Notes under the pieces: generated by a model | The model's input: the letters and a program-made list of their open reading frames with translations, nothing else | The model's database searches: none | What the model was told of the DNA's origin: nothing | Program-made: the position numbers and the translations under genes | In this document: positions 1 through 7,492 of the stretch, piece after piece | Numbering within the stretch: the stretch's first letter is position 1 | Layout: each line of letters begins with the position of its first letter | NCBI GenBank assembly: GCA_003252535.1 | Contig: QKDN01000061.1 | Location: forward strand, 1 to 44,567 | Direction: 5' to 3' | From: Campylobacterota bacterium | GTDB taxonomy: Bacteria; Campylobacterota; Campylobacteria; Campylobacterales; Sulfurovaceae | Length of the DNA: 44,567 nucleotides

Positions 1-2
1 GT

Positions 3-2183
3 CGAGTAAATAAGAAAATAATTTTAATTGATGAAAAAAATAAAGACAATGGAATTATTGATAAGCAGAGGATTAAAAAACTTTTTGAAAGAGAATATTC
101 TAATGTAGAGATTTACTATATAGAAGAATTCAGTGCACTAAAACTTTATCACGATTTAGTAGATGAGAGAATCTTTCACAAAGAGTATTTTTACATACAA
201 GATTTCATTCAACCTATGACTGATAAATCAAATGAGAAAACAGCAAACTTTCTCTTACAGGAGTGGTACCGAGATGTTGATAAACCACTGGCAGTTTTGA
301 AAGGACTTGGTGGTATTGGTAAGACTACGGTTGTAAAGTATTTTATTGACAATTTGCATAAGACACAAAATAATAAATCAATAATCAATACATTATTTAT
401 AAATTCTCATGATTTAATTCACGATATTATGAAAAATCCAAAAATTGAAGACTTATTTGATTTTTATCGTCTATTGGCAGAGAAGTACAATATAGAAAAA
501 AAATTTGATAAAAAAAATTTGGAGTTATCGATAGATGATGGAAATATTTTAATGGTTTTGGATGGTATAGATGAAGTAATTACTAAAATTGGTAGTACTT
601 TTAATGTTACTAAATTTATTGAGTCTATTTTCAATGATTATTCAAGCAATATGGGAAGAGCAAAAATAATTATTACCTGTAGAGATTACTTTTGGGATAA
701 AGCGATTGATTATAATGATGATATTTTGACACTTTCTTTGAAACCTTTTACAAAAGAAATGGCAAAACAATATTTTGGCAAACACTTTAAAATAGAAAAG
801 CATGTTGAAACATATAAGATTTCAAAGAAAGAGAATGATATTGATGCGAAAAAAGTCGAAAGAGCCATTAGTTTGGCTGAAGATTTCTCAATCGTTGAAG
901 ATACTACTTATACATATATTCCGTACATCTTAGACATGATAAAAGAAAATATTCTTACAAATAGTTCTATGAATTTCTTAGAAAGTGATATTCTTTTAAA
1001 GCAAGGGAGTGTAAATGACTTCCTCGTTGGTAAAGTGTGTGAAAGAGAAATCAAGAAACTTGACAACTCACCAATTGATAAGCAACTTAAGCTGTTTATG
1101 GATATTGCTTTTGAGTATGAAGGTGTGTTAAATAATGTACATTTGGAAAAATTAGGAAATAAGCACAATATTAATTTGGAAAAATTTCGAGCGCACCCAT
1201 TGTTAAAATATTCAGAGGATAGTGGTGGGGTAGAGTTTAGATATGATTTTTTTAATCAATACTTTAAGAATATAAGACTTGCTATATTTTTGAAAAATGA
1301 AAGCTTTAATGATCTAACTGAAAATATGACTGATATTTTAGTTCAGCACATTAGCTATGATGGTAGCTTGATGAAAGATTTGGAAAAACGTTTAAGTAAT
1401 ATTGATTTTGAAGAGATGAAATTAAAAATCTTTACATTTATTAAAGAAGAGTTGTATGAAATAACGAAAATAGAAAAATCATTGCAAAACAGAGTCAACT
1501 CATCTTTATTTACGCTGTTATTGGTGTTAGGAAAATATAATGATAGAGAGTTAAGAACTGAACTTCTGAAAGAAATCTACGAGGAAGAGAACAAAATCAA
1601 AAACTTATGTTTAATAAATTTACACACACTGACTACCAACAAAATATTATTCGATTTTAAAGACTTATGTTTTGAGGATTGTTACTTTGAGAGTTTTGAG
1701 AACTTTACAGAGTGTTCTTTTAATGAGAAGACTTTTTTTAGTAAATGTAGTTTTATAGCACCCCTACATAGAAAAGGGATCAAAACACAATTAGAATACA
1801 AGAACTTTGATCAAACCGAAAAAGGGCAATGCAACTTAGAAGGAATCATTGATGCCCTAGAAGAACGAAAAAATGATCAAGATGATATTGAAACTGATAT
1901 TAGAAATGTACTAAAAATCGTTTTACGTTTATTCTGGGAGAATAGTACATTTCGTCAAAAGCAAAAAGATGAAATAAGAAAAAAAATGAAAAAGTACAAC
2001 GATATCATTGATAAGTTAGTAAAAAATAATATTCTTAATGAACTAGCAGTAACCACAAAACAAAAAAGAAATGATAGAGCCTATCGGTTAAATGAAAAGT
2101 ATAGTAATTTACGCAAAATCATGGAAGAAAATGATACTTGTAGTGAGTTTGAAGATATTATCAATATAGTCAAAGAAAACTAA
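3..2183 (+). CDS. NACHT/STAND-type NTPase, 5' end outside window
   Basis: The reading frame is open from the first bases, so the N-terminus lies upstream. The first ATG (216) has no Shine-Dalgarno and sits only about 30 residues before the P-loop, so it is unlikely to be the start. A Walker A motif GLGGIGKTT (about 303-329) and a Walker B-like LMVLDGIDEV (about 550-580) are followed by a helical region with a TCRDYFW sensor-like motif, as in NACHT ATPases. Near 1660-1760 there are F-x-x-C-x-F repeats resembling degenerate pentapeptide repeats. The lysine-rich C-terminus (about 1900-2180) may be a winged helix. STAND/NACHT proteins often act in anti-phage defence by oligomerising on a trigger; that role is inferred here. 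The gene is much more AT-rich than its right-hand neighbours, which suggests horizontal acquisition. The upstream effector domain, if any, cannot be seen. Confidence 0.8.
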   Translation, partial: RVNKKIILIDEKNKDNGIIDKQRIKKLFEREYSNVEIYYIEEFSALKLYHDLVDERIFHKEYFYIQDFIQPMTDKSNEKTANFLLQEWYRDVDKPLAVLKGLGGIGKTTVVKYFIDNLHKTQNNKSIINTLFINSHDLIHDIMKNPKIEDLFDFYRLLAEKYNIEKKFDKKNLELSIDDGNILMVLDGIDEVITKIGSTFNVTKFIESIFNDYSSNMGRAKIIITCRDYFWDKAIDYNDDILTLSLKPFTKEMAKQYFGKHFKIEKHVETYKISKKENDIDAKKVERAISLAEDFSIVEDTTYTYIPYILDMIKENILTNSSMNFLESDILLKQGSVNDFLVGKVCEREIKKLDNSPIDKQLKLFMDIAFEYEGVLNNVHLEKLGNKHNINLEKFRAHPLLKYSEDSGGVEFRYDFFNQYFKNIRLAIFLKNESFNDLTENMTDILVQHISYDGSLMKDLEKRLSNIDFEEMKLKIFTFIKEELYEITKIEKSLQNRVNSSLFTLLLVLGKYNDRELRTELLKEIYEEENKIKNLCLINLHTLTTNKILFDFKDLCFEDCYFESFENFTECSFNEKTFFSKCSFIAPLHRKGIKTQLEYKNFDQTEKGQCNLEGIIDALEERKNDQDDIETDIRNVLKIVLRLFWENSTFRQKQKDEIRKKMKKYNDIIDKLVKNNILNELAVTTKQKRNDRAYRLNEKYSNLRKIMEENDTCSEFEDIINIVKEN

Positions 2184-2221
2184 AAAAACAAATTATTGTA
2201 CCGAACAGGTAAACTTTGTCT

Positions 2222-2353
2222 GGTTCCCATCGTCTCTCGATGGGAACCCATATTCGATCTCCAAAGGCAGGGAAATTCCCCATTTCGGCGATAGCCGATA
2301 GAAACATTACTCAGGGGTATATCCCGTATGCATACCCATCGAGACGATGGGTA
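2222..2353. repeat. Inverted hairpin doublet (REPIN-like), first pair
   Basis: A perfect 11-bp stem with 5-nt loop (2222-2232 with 2238-2248) and a perfect 9-bp stem with 3-nt loop (2333-2341 with 2345-2353) share the core CCCATCG...CGATGGG. The second is nearly the reverse complement of the first core, differing by two bases of loop. The intervening ~85 bases hold nothing recognisable. Confidence 0.7.
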
Positions 2354-2367
2354 CGAGGGAAAATATA

Positions 2368-2454
2368 TGTAGGTTCGATTTCATCGAACATCATCTCGCA
2401 TACAGTGTATTTTCTGATTGTTTGGAACAATCGTTCGATGAAATCGAACCTACA
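2368..2454. repeat. REPIN-like doublet with GTAG-flanked hairpins
   Basis: The 22 bases at 2368-2389 are the perfect reverse complement of 2433-2454, with 43 bases between. Each arm is itself a hairpin, stem GTTCGAT/ATCGAAC with a 3-nt loop, preceded on its own strand by GTAG (2369-2372, and 2450-2453 on the other strand). A GTAG tetranucleotide next to a small hairpin, in inverted pairs, is the recognised form of REP elements mobilised by RAYT (Y1-type) transposases. No RAYT gene is present in the window. Confidence 0.75.
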
Positions 2455-2476
2455 GCTGAAGAACGATTCGGCTGTA
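2451..2476 (-). terminator. Hairpin after the MBL hydrolase gene
   Basis: TACAGC (2451-2456) pairs with GCTGTA (2471-2476), with further GAA/TTC pairing inside. It lies just past the minus-strand stop codon at 2480 and overlaps the last bases of the REPIN-like arm. No T-run follows, so termination efficiency is uncertain. Confidence 0.4.
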
Positions 2477-2479
2477 GCG

Positions 2480-3085
2480 TTATACTGTCATCTCCACCTG
2501 TCTGATCCAGTAGGGGATATATTTCTGTTCTTCTTTGAGGGTGGTGCTCATGCCGTGGCCGGGGTAGATGGTGAAGTTCCCGGTGACCTTCTGGACGCGG
2601 CGGAGGCTCTCGATCATCTCTTCGGCGCTTGAATTGGGGAAATCCCATCGGCCGATCGACTGCTGGAAGAGGAAATCGCCGCTGAACCACACATCGCCTA
2701 TCTCGATCACCGAGCAGCCGGGAGTGTGTCCGGGGAAATGACGGTATATCACCTTGATTCCCGCTATCTCGAGCTCAGCATCACCGTCGATGAGATAGTC
2801 AGCGTAGCTCGGTGGCGTCCCCTGGCCGAACGGGTCTTCGGCGAGCATGAAGACATCCATCCTGGGGCAGTAGATCGGTATCCGCAGTGCCTCCTTGAGC
2901 TCGGCGTTGCTCCATACATGGTCGAAGTGACCGTGGGTGTTGAGGATGGCTACGGGATGAGTCGTGTTCTTGAGCACCCATTCGGTGGCTCCCACACCCG
3001 GATCGATGATGAGGTCCTTGCCTCCGATGCTGACGATATAGCAGTTGGTCTGGTAGGGACCCATTGGCTGAATTTTAATCTCCAT
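2480..3085 (-). CDS. MBL-fold metallo-hydrolase (glyoxalase II-like)
   Basis: This 201-residue protein has the metallo-beta-lactamase signature THGHFDH (HxHxDH), which binds two metals. Further ligand motifs are FPGHTPG, the GD of FSGDFLF and the late YPGHG. Length and motif order match the small hydroxyacylglutathione hydrolase-like thioesterase branch found across Campylobacterota; the substrate cannot be told from sequence. I chose the ATG at 3085 because family members begin just before the GPYQTNCY segment and a GGAG lies upstream. An in-frame ATG at 3103 would add six residues and overlap the divergent DUF455 start. The two genes therefore share a tiny control region. A hairpin follows the stop codon. 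Confidence 0.85.
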   Translation of the reverse strand: MEIKIQPMGPYQTNCYIVSIGGKDLIIDPGVGATEWVLKNTTHPVAILNTHGHFDHVWSNAELKEALRIPIYCPRMDVFMLAEDPFGQGTPPSYADYLIDGDAELEIAGIKVIYRHFPGHTPGCSVIEIGDVWFSGDFLFQQSIGRWDFPNSSAEEMIESLRRVQKVTGNFTIYPGHGMSTTLKEEQKYIPYWIRQVEMTV

Positions 3086-3101
3086 AGTACTATAATTCTC
3101 C

Positions 3102-3923
3102 ATGAAATTTGATGAACTTCTTTACCGATCGCTCACAGTAAATGATGTCGCGCTCAAAGAGCAGGGCGTAGCGGCATGTTTGACGCATTGTACCAAAAAT
3201 AGCATTGAATACAGCACCGGATTTGCCCCGAAACTCTTTGATACCCCCTCCTATGCACCCATATGCAGGATCGTAGACCCAAAAGAGCTTCCCAAACGCA
3301 AGGATTTAGAGAGCAACGAAGGGCTGGCAGCCATGGTGCATGCGATAGCCCATATCGAGTACTCAGCCATCGATCTCGCCCTCGATGCCGTCTATCGGTT
3401 CCCGGAAATGCCGCTCGGGTTCAAGACCGACTGGCTCGTCGTCGCCGAGGATGAGATACGTCACTTCAAGATGCTGAACGAACTGTTGGAGGAGCTGGGA
3501 TACAGCTACGGCGACTTCCCGGTACACAGTGGCCTCTTCGAAGTGAGCATGAACTGTGCCGACAGCGTGCTGGAGAGGATGGCCGTAGTACCGCGATACT
3601 ACGAAGCCGGCGGGCTCGATGTCAACCCCAAGATCATCCAGAAGCTCTCCCCCAGGGCCTCCGACACCCGTATCGCCAGGCTGATAGAACACCTCAATGT
3701 GATCCTCGACGAAGAGATCAACCATGTGCAGAAGGGGGACCGGTGGTTCCGGTACGCCTGCACTCTTGAGGGGAGAGAGGACACCGAGGCTGTCTACATG
3801 GAGGTGCTCGACCGCTACGGCCTCCATATGCGAAACCGTCCTCACATCAATGTCAGCGCGAGAAAGGAAGCAGGATTTTCATGCAAAGAACTGCTCGATC
3901 TCGGAGCAAAATCGTGTGATTAG
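3102..3923 (+). CDS. DUF455 ferritin-like domain protein
   Basis: This 273-residue protein belongs to the DUF455 family of ferritin-like helical-bundle proteins. Putative metal-binding residues occur as E/H pairs in the expected helices: HAIAHIEYSAIDLA near residue 80, AEDEIRHF near 118 and DEEINHVQKG near 205. Such spacing fits a di-iron carboxylate site, but the family reaction is not established. The start ATG abuts the divergent MBL hydrolase gene, so no separate promoter region exists if the upstream ATG of that gene is used. No strong Shine-Dalgarno precedes the start. The gene ends 76 bases before the DegT-family gene, in an AT-rich promoter-like gap. Confidence 0.85.
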   Translation: MKFDELLYRSLTVNDVALKEQGVAACLTHCTKNSIEYSTGFAPKLFDTPSYAPICRIVDPKELPKRKDLESNEGLAAMVHAIAHIEYSAIDLALDAVYRFPEMPLGFKTDWLVVAEDEIRHFKMLNELLEELGYSYGDFPVHSGLFEVSMNCADSVLERMAVVPRYYEAGGLDVNPKIIQKLSPRASDTRIARLIEHLNVILDEEINHVQKGDRWFRYACTLEGREDTEAVYMEVLDRYGLHMRNRPHINVSARKEAGFSCKELLDLGAKSCD

Positions 3924-3958
3924 GAGCGGTTTTTAGTTTTTTGTCAGTTTGATATAGT

Positions 3959-3985
3959 TATAATATTTAAGTTTTATATTATAAT
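3959..3985 (+). promoter_or_regulatory. Candidate promoter(s) for the DegT-lpxK genes
   Basis: Two perfect TATAAT boxes occur at 3959-3964 and 3980-3985 in an AT-rich gap just upstream of the ATG at 4000. Campylobacterota sigma-70 promoters typically show an extended -10 and no clear -35, which fits. Confidence 0.5.
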
Positions 3986-3999
3986 TTAAGTGAACAAAC

Positions 4000-5136
4000 A
4001 TGAAGAATAATATCCCTTTTTACCGACCGATCGTAACGGACAATACAAAGAAATATATCAACGAAGTGCTAAGTTTCGAGGGCGACTCCAAGGTGGCGAA
4101 GCTCGAAGCGGAGTTCGCCAAATATACCGGTGCGGAGTATGCTCTGGCAGTGAGCAGCTCTACTGGGGCGCTCCACCTGGCGATGTGTGCGCTCGATCTC
4201 AAGCGCGGGGACAAAGTGATCTGTTCGATCAACTGTTTCCCTGACGTACCGGCGGTCGTGCGCCATTTCGATGCGGAACCTATCTTCGTCGACTGCGAGG
4301 CAGGCGGGTACCAGATCGACCTCAACAAGCTTGAGAAGATACTCGAAGCGAACAAGAGCAAGAAGCTCCGTGCGGTGGTTGTGAGCCATATCGCGGGCGA
4401 TACTGCTGATCTCGAACGTCTCTACGAGATGGCAAGGAATAACAATGTCAAAGTGATCGAAGATGCAAGCGACGCGATGGGTGCCACCTACGAAGATGCG
4501 ATGGTGGGGAGCAGCGGCGCGGATATCACTGCGTTCAGCTTCACGCCCCATCTCTACGATCACCTCAACTACGGCGGTATGTTCGTCTGCAACGACGAAG
4601 AGCTCTACAAAAGAGCGATGCTTTTCCGTACCCATGCGATCAAGAACGAAGACACGGGCTCCTATGATCAGGTCGATTATCTCTACGATGTGGTGGATAT
4701 CGGCTGGATGTACGATATGAGTGAGCTCAGCGCCGCGCAGTGCCTCGCACAGCTCGAGATGAACTCCAGACGGATCAAACGCCACAGGGAGATCGCCGAA
4801 ATCTACCTCGAAAAACTTCAGGGGACGCCTCATATCAGGCTGCCGAAGGCAAGTGAGGATGCTATCTACAGCAACTTCATCATCGAGATCGATACCAACC
4901 GCGACCATTTCGCCAGAGAGCTCAAGAAAAGAGGGATCCATGTCGGTCTCCATTATATTCCGCTCAATATCATGGACTACTACAAGAAAAAGTACGAGCT
5001 CAAGCTCCTCGACTTTCCATCGGCGCTTGGAGTATACCAGAGAGTGATGTCGCTGCCGATCTATTATGATCTCAGCGATGCGGATGTCGCCTATATCTGC
5101 GATGCCGTCAAAGAGGTCGCCAAAAAGCACATCTAG
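4000..5136 (+). CDS. DegT/DnrJ/EryC1/StrS-fold protein lacking the PLP lysine
   Basis: At 378 residues this has the full fold and length of sugar-nucleotide aminotransferases: N-terminal FYRPIVTDNT, a cofactor pocket SSSTGALHLA, and the aspartate-containing VIEDASDAMGA. In active aminotransferases the next motif is SFxxxKxxxxGEGG, where K forms the internal aldimine. Here it reads SFTPHLYDHLNYGG: the lysine position is leucine, with histidine one residue before, and no lysine occurs nearby. It is therefore unlikely to be an ordinary transaminase. It may be a PLP-dependent dehydratase-like enzyme (ColD uses His in place of Lys) or a non-catalytic member. It lies 14 bases before lpxK, suggesting an envelope role. 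The fold is certain; the activity is not. Confidence 0.85.
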   Translation: MKNNIPFYRPIVTDNTKKYINEVLSFEGDSKVAKLEAEFAKYTGAEYALAVSSSTGALHLAMCALDLKRGDKVICSINCFPDVPAVVRHFDAEPIFVDCEAGGYQIDLNKLEKILEANKSKKLRAVVVSHIAGDTADLERLYEMARNNNVKVIEDASDAMGATYEDAMVGSSGADITAFSFTPHLYDHLNYGGMFVCNDEELYKRAMLFRTHAIKNEDTGSYDQVDYLYDVVDIGWMYDMSELSAAQCLAQLEMNSRRIKRHREIAEIYLEKLQGTPHIRLPKASEDAIYSNFIIEIDTNRDHFARELKKRGIHVGLHYIPLNIMDYYKKKYELKLLDFPSALGVYQRVMSLPIYYDLSDADVAYICDAVKEVAKKHI

Positions 5137-5150
5137 GTCGGATCACAGGG

Positions 5151-6062
5151 GTGAAGCGTTTTTTTGAAGAGCAGTTCGTAGCTCCCAGATGGTACCATTA
5201 TCCTTTTATTCTCATTTTCCTGCCGCTCTCCATACTGTATGGAGGGGTGATGTGGCTCCGAAGAGCGCTCGCCAGGCGGGAGTCCTTCTCCATCCCTGTT
5301 ATCAGCGTGGGCAATCTCGTCGTCGGCGGGAGCGGCAAGACCCCCTTTGTCATCGAGATCGCTTCACATTATGAGGATGTTTTCATCGTCTCACGGGGAT
5401 ATGGGCGAAGGAGCAGGGGACTGCTCGAGGTGAGCAGGAGAGGCGAGATAGCCGTATCGGTAGAGGAGAGCGGCGACGAGGCGATGCTGATGGCCAAGCG
5501 GCTCCCCGGGGCAAGTGTCATCGTCAGCGAAGACCGCAAAGAGGGGATCAGGCTGGCCAGGGAACTCGAGGCGAAGCTCATCATCCTCGATGACGGGTTC
5601 AACAGGGTGAATATCGAGAAGTTCGAGATACTGCTGGAGCCGGAGACCATCCGCAACTACCTCCCGTTTCCGGCGGGGGGATTCCGTGAATTCGCATTCA
5701 CGAAGAGCAAAGCCGATGTTGTCGTCAAAGAGGGGAAAGATTTCAAACGGATCGTCACCTGCTCCAACCTCAAGGAGCGGATGGTGCTCGCTACAGCCAT
5801 AGCCAACCCCTCGCGTCTCTACCGCTACCTCCCCGAGGGGATCGTAGCGAAGTATATCCTGGGTGACCATGAGTATTTCGAAGAGGAGAAGCTCTATGCA
5901 GTGCTCAAGGAAGCACGGGCTGAATCGCTGCTGGTGACCCAGAAAGATGCGGTGAAGATGCTCGATTTCAGGCTTCCGCTGACGATCATGAACCTCAGGC
6001 TCGATATCGATGAAGAGGTCTATGAGAAGATAGACGCCTATATCGCCAGAGGGGTCTATTAG
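5151..6062 (+). CDS. lpxK: Tetraacyldisaccharide 4'-kinase LpxK
   Basis: LpxK phosphorylates the 4' position of the lipid A disaccharide precursor at the inner face of the inner membrane. The 303-residue protein has the hydrophobic N-terminal segment (about residues 15-35), the characteristic P-loop VGNLVVGGSGKTP (about 51-63), SRGYGRRSRG, and the ILDDGFNR motif, where family members normally read DDGfQh. Length is near the family norm of about 310-330. The start is GTG, 14 bases after the DegT-fold gene, so the two are probably cotranscribed. Presence of lpxK confirms a Gram-negative outer membrane with lipid A. Confidence 0.95.
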   Translation: MKRFFEEQFVAPRWYHYPFILIFLPLSILYGGVMWLRRALARRESFSIPVISVGNLVVGGSGKTPFVIEIASHYEDVFIVSRGYGRRSRGLLEVSRRGEIAVSVEESGDEAMLMAKRLPGASVIVSEDRKEGIRLARELEAKLIILDDGFNRVNIEKFEILLEPETIRNYLPFPAGGFREFAFTKSKADVVVKEGKDFKRIVTCSNLKERMVLATAIANPSRLYRYLPEGIVAKYILGDHEYFEEEKLYAVLKEARAESLLVTQKDAVKMLDFRLPLTIMNLRLDIDEEVYEKIDAYIARGVY

Positions 6063-6084
6063 CCTCCGATAAGGATGATGTCTA

Positions 6085-6113
6085 TATAATTGTCTATTGA
6101 CCAGAAGTATAAT
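6085..6113 (+). promoter_or_regulatory. Candidate argB promoter
   Basis: TATAAT boxes at 6085-6090 and 6108-6113 lie in the 62-base gap before argB. An AAGGA ribosome-binding site precedes its ATG at 6125. The first box is the better spaced. Confidence 0.45.
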
Positions 6114-6124
6114 AAAGGAACTAA

Positions 6125-6976
6125 ATGAAAAAACAGATCGAGGTTGTCAAGACCCTTTTGGACGCGCTCCCATACATCAAGAGATTCAGGGACGAGAAGG
6201 TAGTGATCAAGTACGGCGGCTCGGCCCAGACCAGCAGCGATCTCAAAGAGAAGTTCGCGCAGGATATCGTCCTCCTCCACACGGTGGGGATGAAGCCGAT
6301 CATCGTCCACGGCGGCGGCAAGAGCATCACCGATCTCCTCAGTGACCTTGGTGTGCCGACCGAGTTCGTCGACGGGCAGAGGGTCACGACGAGGGAAGTG
6401 ATGCGGATCGCCGAGATGGTCCTCAGCGGCGAGATCAACAAAGAGATCGTTTCCCTCCTCAACAACCACGGCGGCCAGGCGATGGGGATATCGGGCAAGG
6501 ATGCCAACTTCCTCCAGGGGGCTCCCAAAGATGCTGCAAACTTTGGTTATACCGGGGTGATCGAGCATGTCAATGCCAGGGTGGTCGACAACATCATCGA
6601 AGACGGTTTCATCCCGGTCATCGCCCCTATCGCTGCGAGCAATACGATCGGGCACCCGGGGTTCAATATCAACGCCGACCTTGCCGCAAGCAAGATCGCG
6701 GTAGCCCTCCAGGCGCGCAAGGTGCTCTTCCTCACCGACACTGCCGGTGTCCTTGACAAGGAGAAGAACCTCCTCACCAATCTCAGTATCGAGCAGACAC
6801 AGGCGCTCAAGGCCGACGGTACGATCATCGGGGGTATGGTACCCAAGGTTGACGCCTGTATCGAAGCCCTCCGCGGCGGCGTCAAAAAGGCCCATATCAT
6901 CGACGGCCGCGTCGAGCACTCACTGCTCCTCGAGATCCTTACCAGCAGCGGTGTGGGGACCTGTATCGAGCTGTAA
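6125..6976 (+). CDS. argB: Acetylglutamate kinase ArgB
   Basis: ArgB phosphorylates N-acetylglutamate, the second step of arginine (ornithine) synthesis in the cytoplasm. The 283-residue protein shows the amino-acid-kinase signatures: VIKYGGSA near residue 30, VHGGGKSI near 62 (substrate and phosphate binding), and a C-terminal GGMVPKVDACIEAL with the lysine and metal-binding region. The length is typical of bacterial ArgB. An AAGGA Shine-Dalgarno six bases upstream fixes the ATG. No other arginine gene is adjacent, as is common in Campylobacterota. Confidence 0.96.
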   Translation: MKKQIEVVKTLLDALPYIKRFRDEKVVIKYGGSAQTSSDLKEKFAQDIVLLHTVGMKPIIVHGGGKSITDLLSDLGVPTEFVDGQRVTTREVMRIAEMVLSGEINKEIVSLLNNHGGQAMGISGKDANFLQGAPKDAANFGYTGVIEHVNARVVDNIIEDGFIPVIAPIAASNTIGHPGFNINADLAASKIAVALQARKVLFLTDTAGVLDKEKNLLTNLSIEQTQALKADGTIIGGMVPKVDACIEALRGGVKKAHIIDGRVEHSLLLEILTSSGVGTCIEL

Positions 6977-6995
6977 CCCCTCCTTCCCGGAGTCG

Positions 6996-7032
6996 GCGGC
7001 TTCAGCCCCGCAAGGGGGGAAGCTGCATCTAC
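6996..7032. repeat. Long hairpin with CTAC, REP-like; possible argB terminator
   Basis: GCGGCTT...CCCC (6996-7009), loop GCAA, and GGGG...AAGCTGC (7014-7026) form a strong hairpin starting 20 bases after the argB stop. CTAC follows at 7029-7032, so on the minus strand it is GTAG followed by a hairpin, the REP layout. It may also end argB transcription, though no T-run follows. Confidence 0.5.
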
Positions 7033-7120
7033 AGAAAATATTCTTGACTTGCTTGGATGGTCCCAATATCCTTTGACTTCATGGCAAGTGTATCCGGAGA
7101 TGTGGCACGAGGATGTACTT

Positions 7121-7255
7121 CGTAGGTTTGGCACCGCCAAACGCCTCAGACGAACACTACAAATCCTGAATGCATTTCGTCTGGAAAATATTGCAGGTCG
7201 TTACACCGGATCACGATGCGCATCCCCTGTCCCGTTTGGCAGTGCCAAACCTACG
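7121..7255. repeat. REPIN-like doublet with GTAG-flanked hairpins, second locus
   Basis: GTAG at 7122-7125 precedes stem GTTTGGC (7126-7132), loop ACC and GCCAAAC (7136-7142). A mirror copy, stem 7234-7240 with 7244-7250 followed by CTAC 7251-7254, lies about 90 bases on. The arms are reverse complements except for one loop base. The design (GTAG, 7-bp stem, 3-nt loop) is identical to the doublet at 2368-2454 although the stem sequence differs. Confidence 0.7.
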
Positions 7256-7287
7256 GATTGTGATACCCCTGTGGTAGTTACCGGTGT
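7203..7287. repeat. Nested inverted repeat overlapping the second REPIN
   Basis: ACACCGG (7203-7209) and ATCAC (7210-7214) recur inverted as GTGAT (7260-7264) and CCGGTGT (7281-7287), flanking the second REP arm. The role is unknown. The rest of the gap to 7430 (including a GTATC/GATAC hairpin around 7340) holds nothing else I recognise. Confidence 0.35.
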
Positions 7288-7435
7288 CGTATAGATCGTA
7301 AAATATTTTGGGACAAACTCACAATGGCAGCGTATCTCCCGATACGGCACGGAGATATAGAGCGAAGAAACGCAACGGTTCATCGCACCGACATTCCAAA
7401 TCCTTTCCCCATCATCCATACAAAACAAGACAATA

Positions 7436-7441
7436 TATAAT
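7436..7441 (+). promoter_or_regulatory. Candidate -10 box for the propeller gene
   Basis: TATAAT in a very AT-rich stretch about 50 bases upstream of the ATG at 7493, the only good promoter-like site in the right half of this gap. Confidence 0.45.
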
Positions 7442-7492
7442 ATATGTTACTATCGTAGAATAATATTTTACTATAGATCAAGAGGAGCGGTG

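Noticed and set aside
2216-2632. Possible 138-residue gene across the repeat-filled gap
   Set aside because: It runs through the hairpin doublets and into the antisense of the MBL hydrolase, with no ribosome-binding site or family resemblance.
4069-5130. Long open frame antisense to the DegT-fold gene
   Set aside because: It mirrors the real gene's codon bias, has no domain motifs or ribosome-binding site, and the plus-strand frame is a clear family member.
6977-7492. Possible small genes or an RNA gene in the argB downstream gap
   Set aside because: Short frames lack start signals and cross REP-like hairpins; no tRNA cloverleaf or riboswitch pattern was seen.
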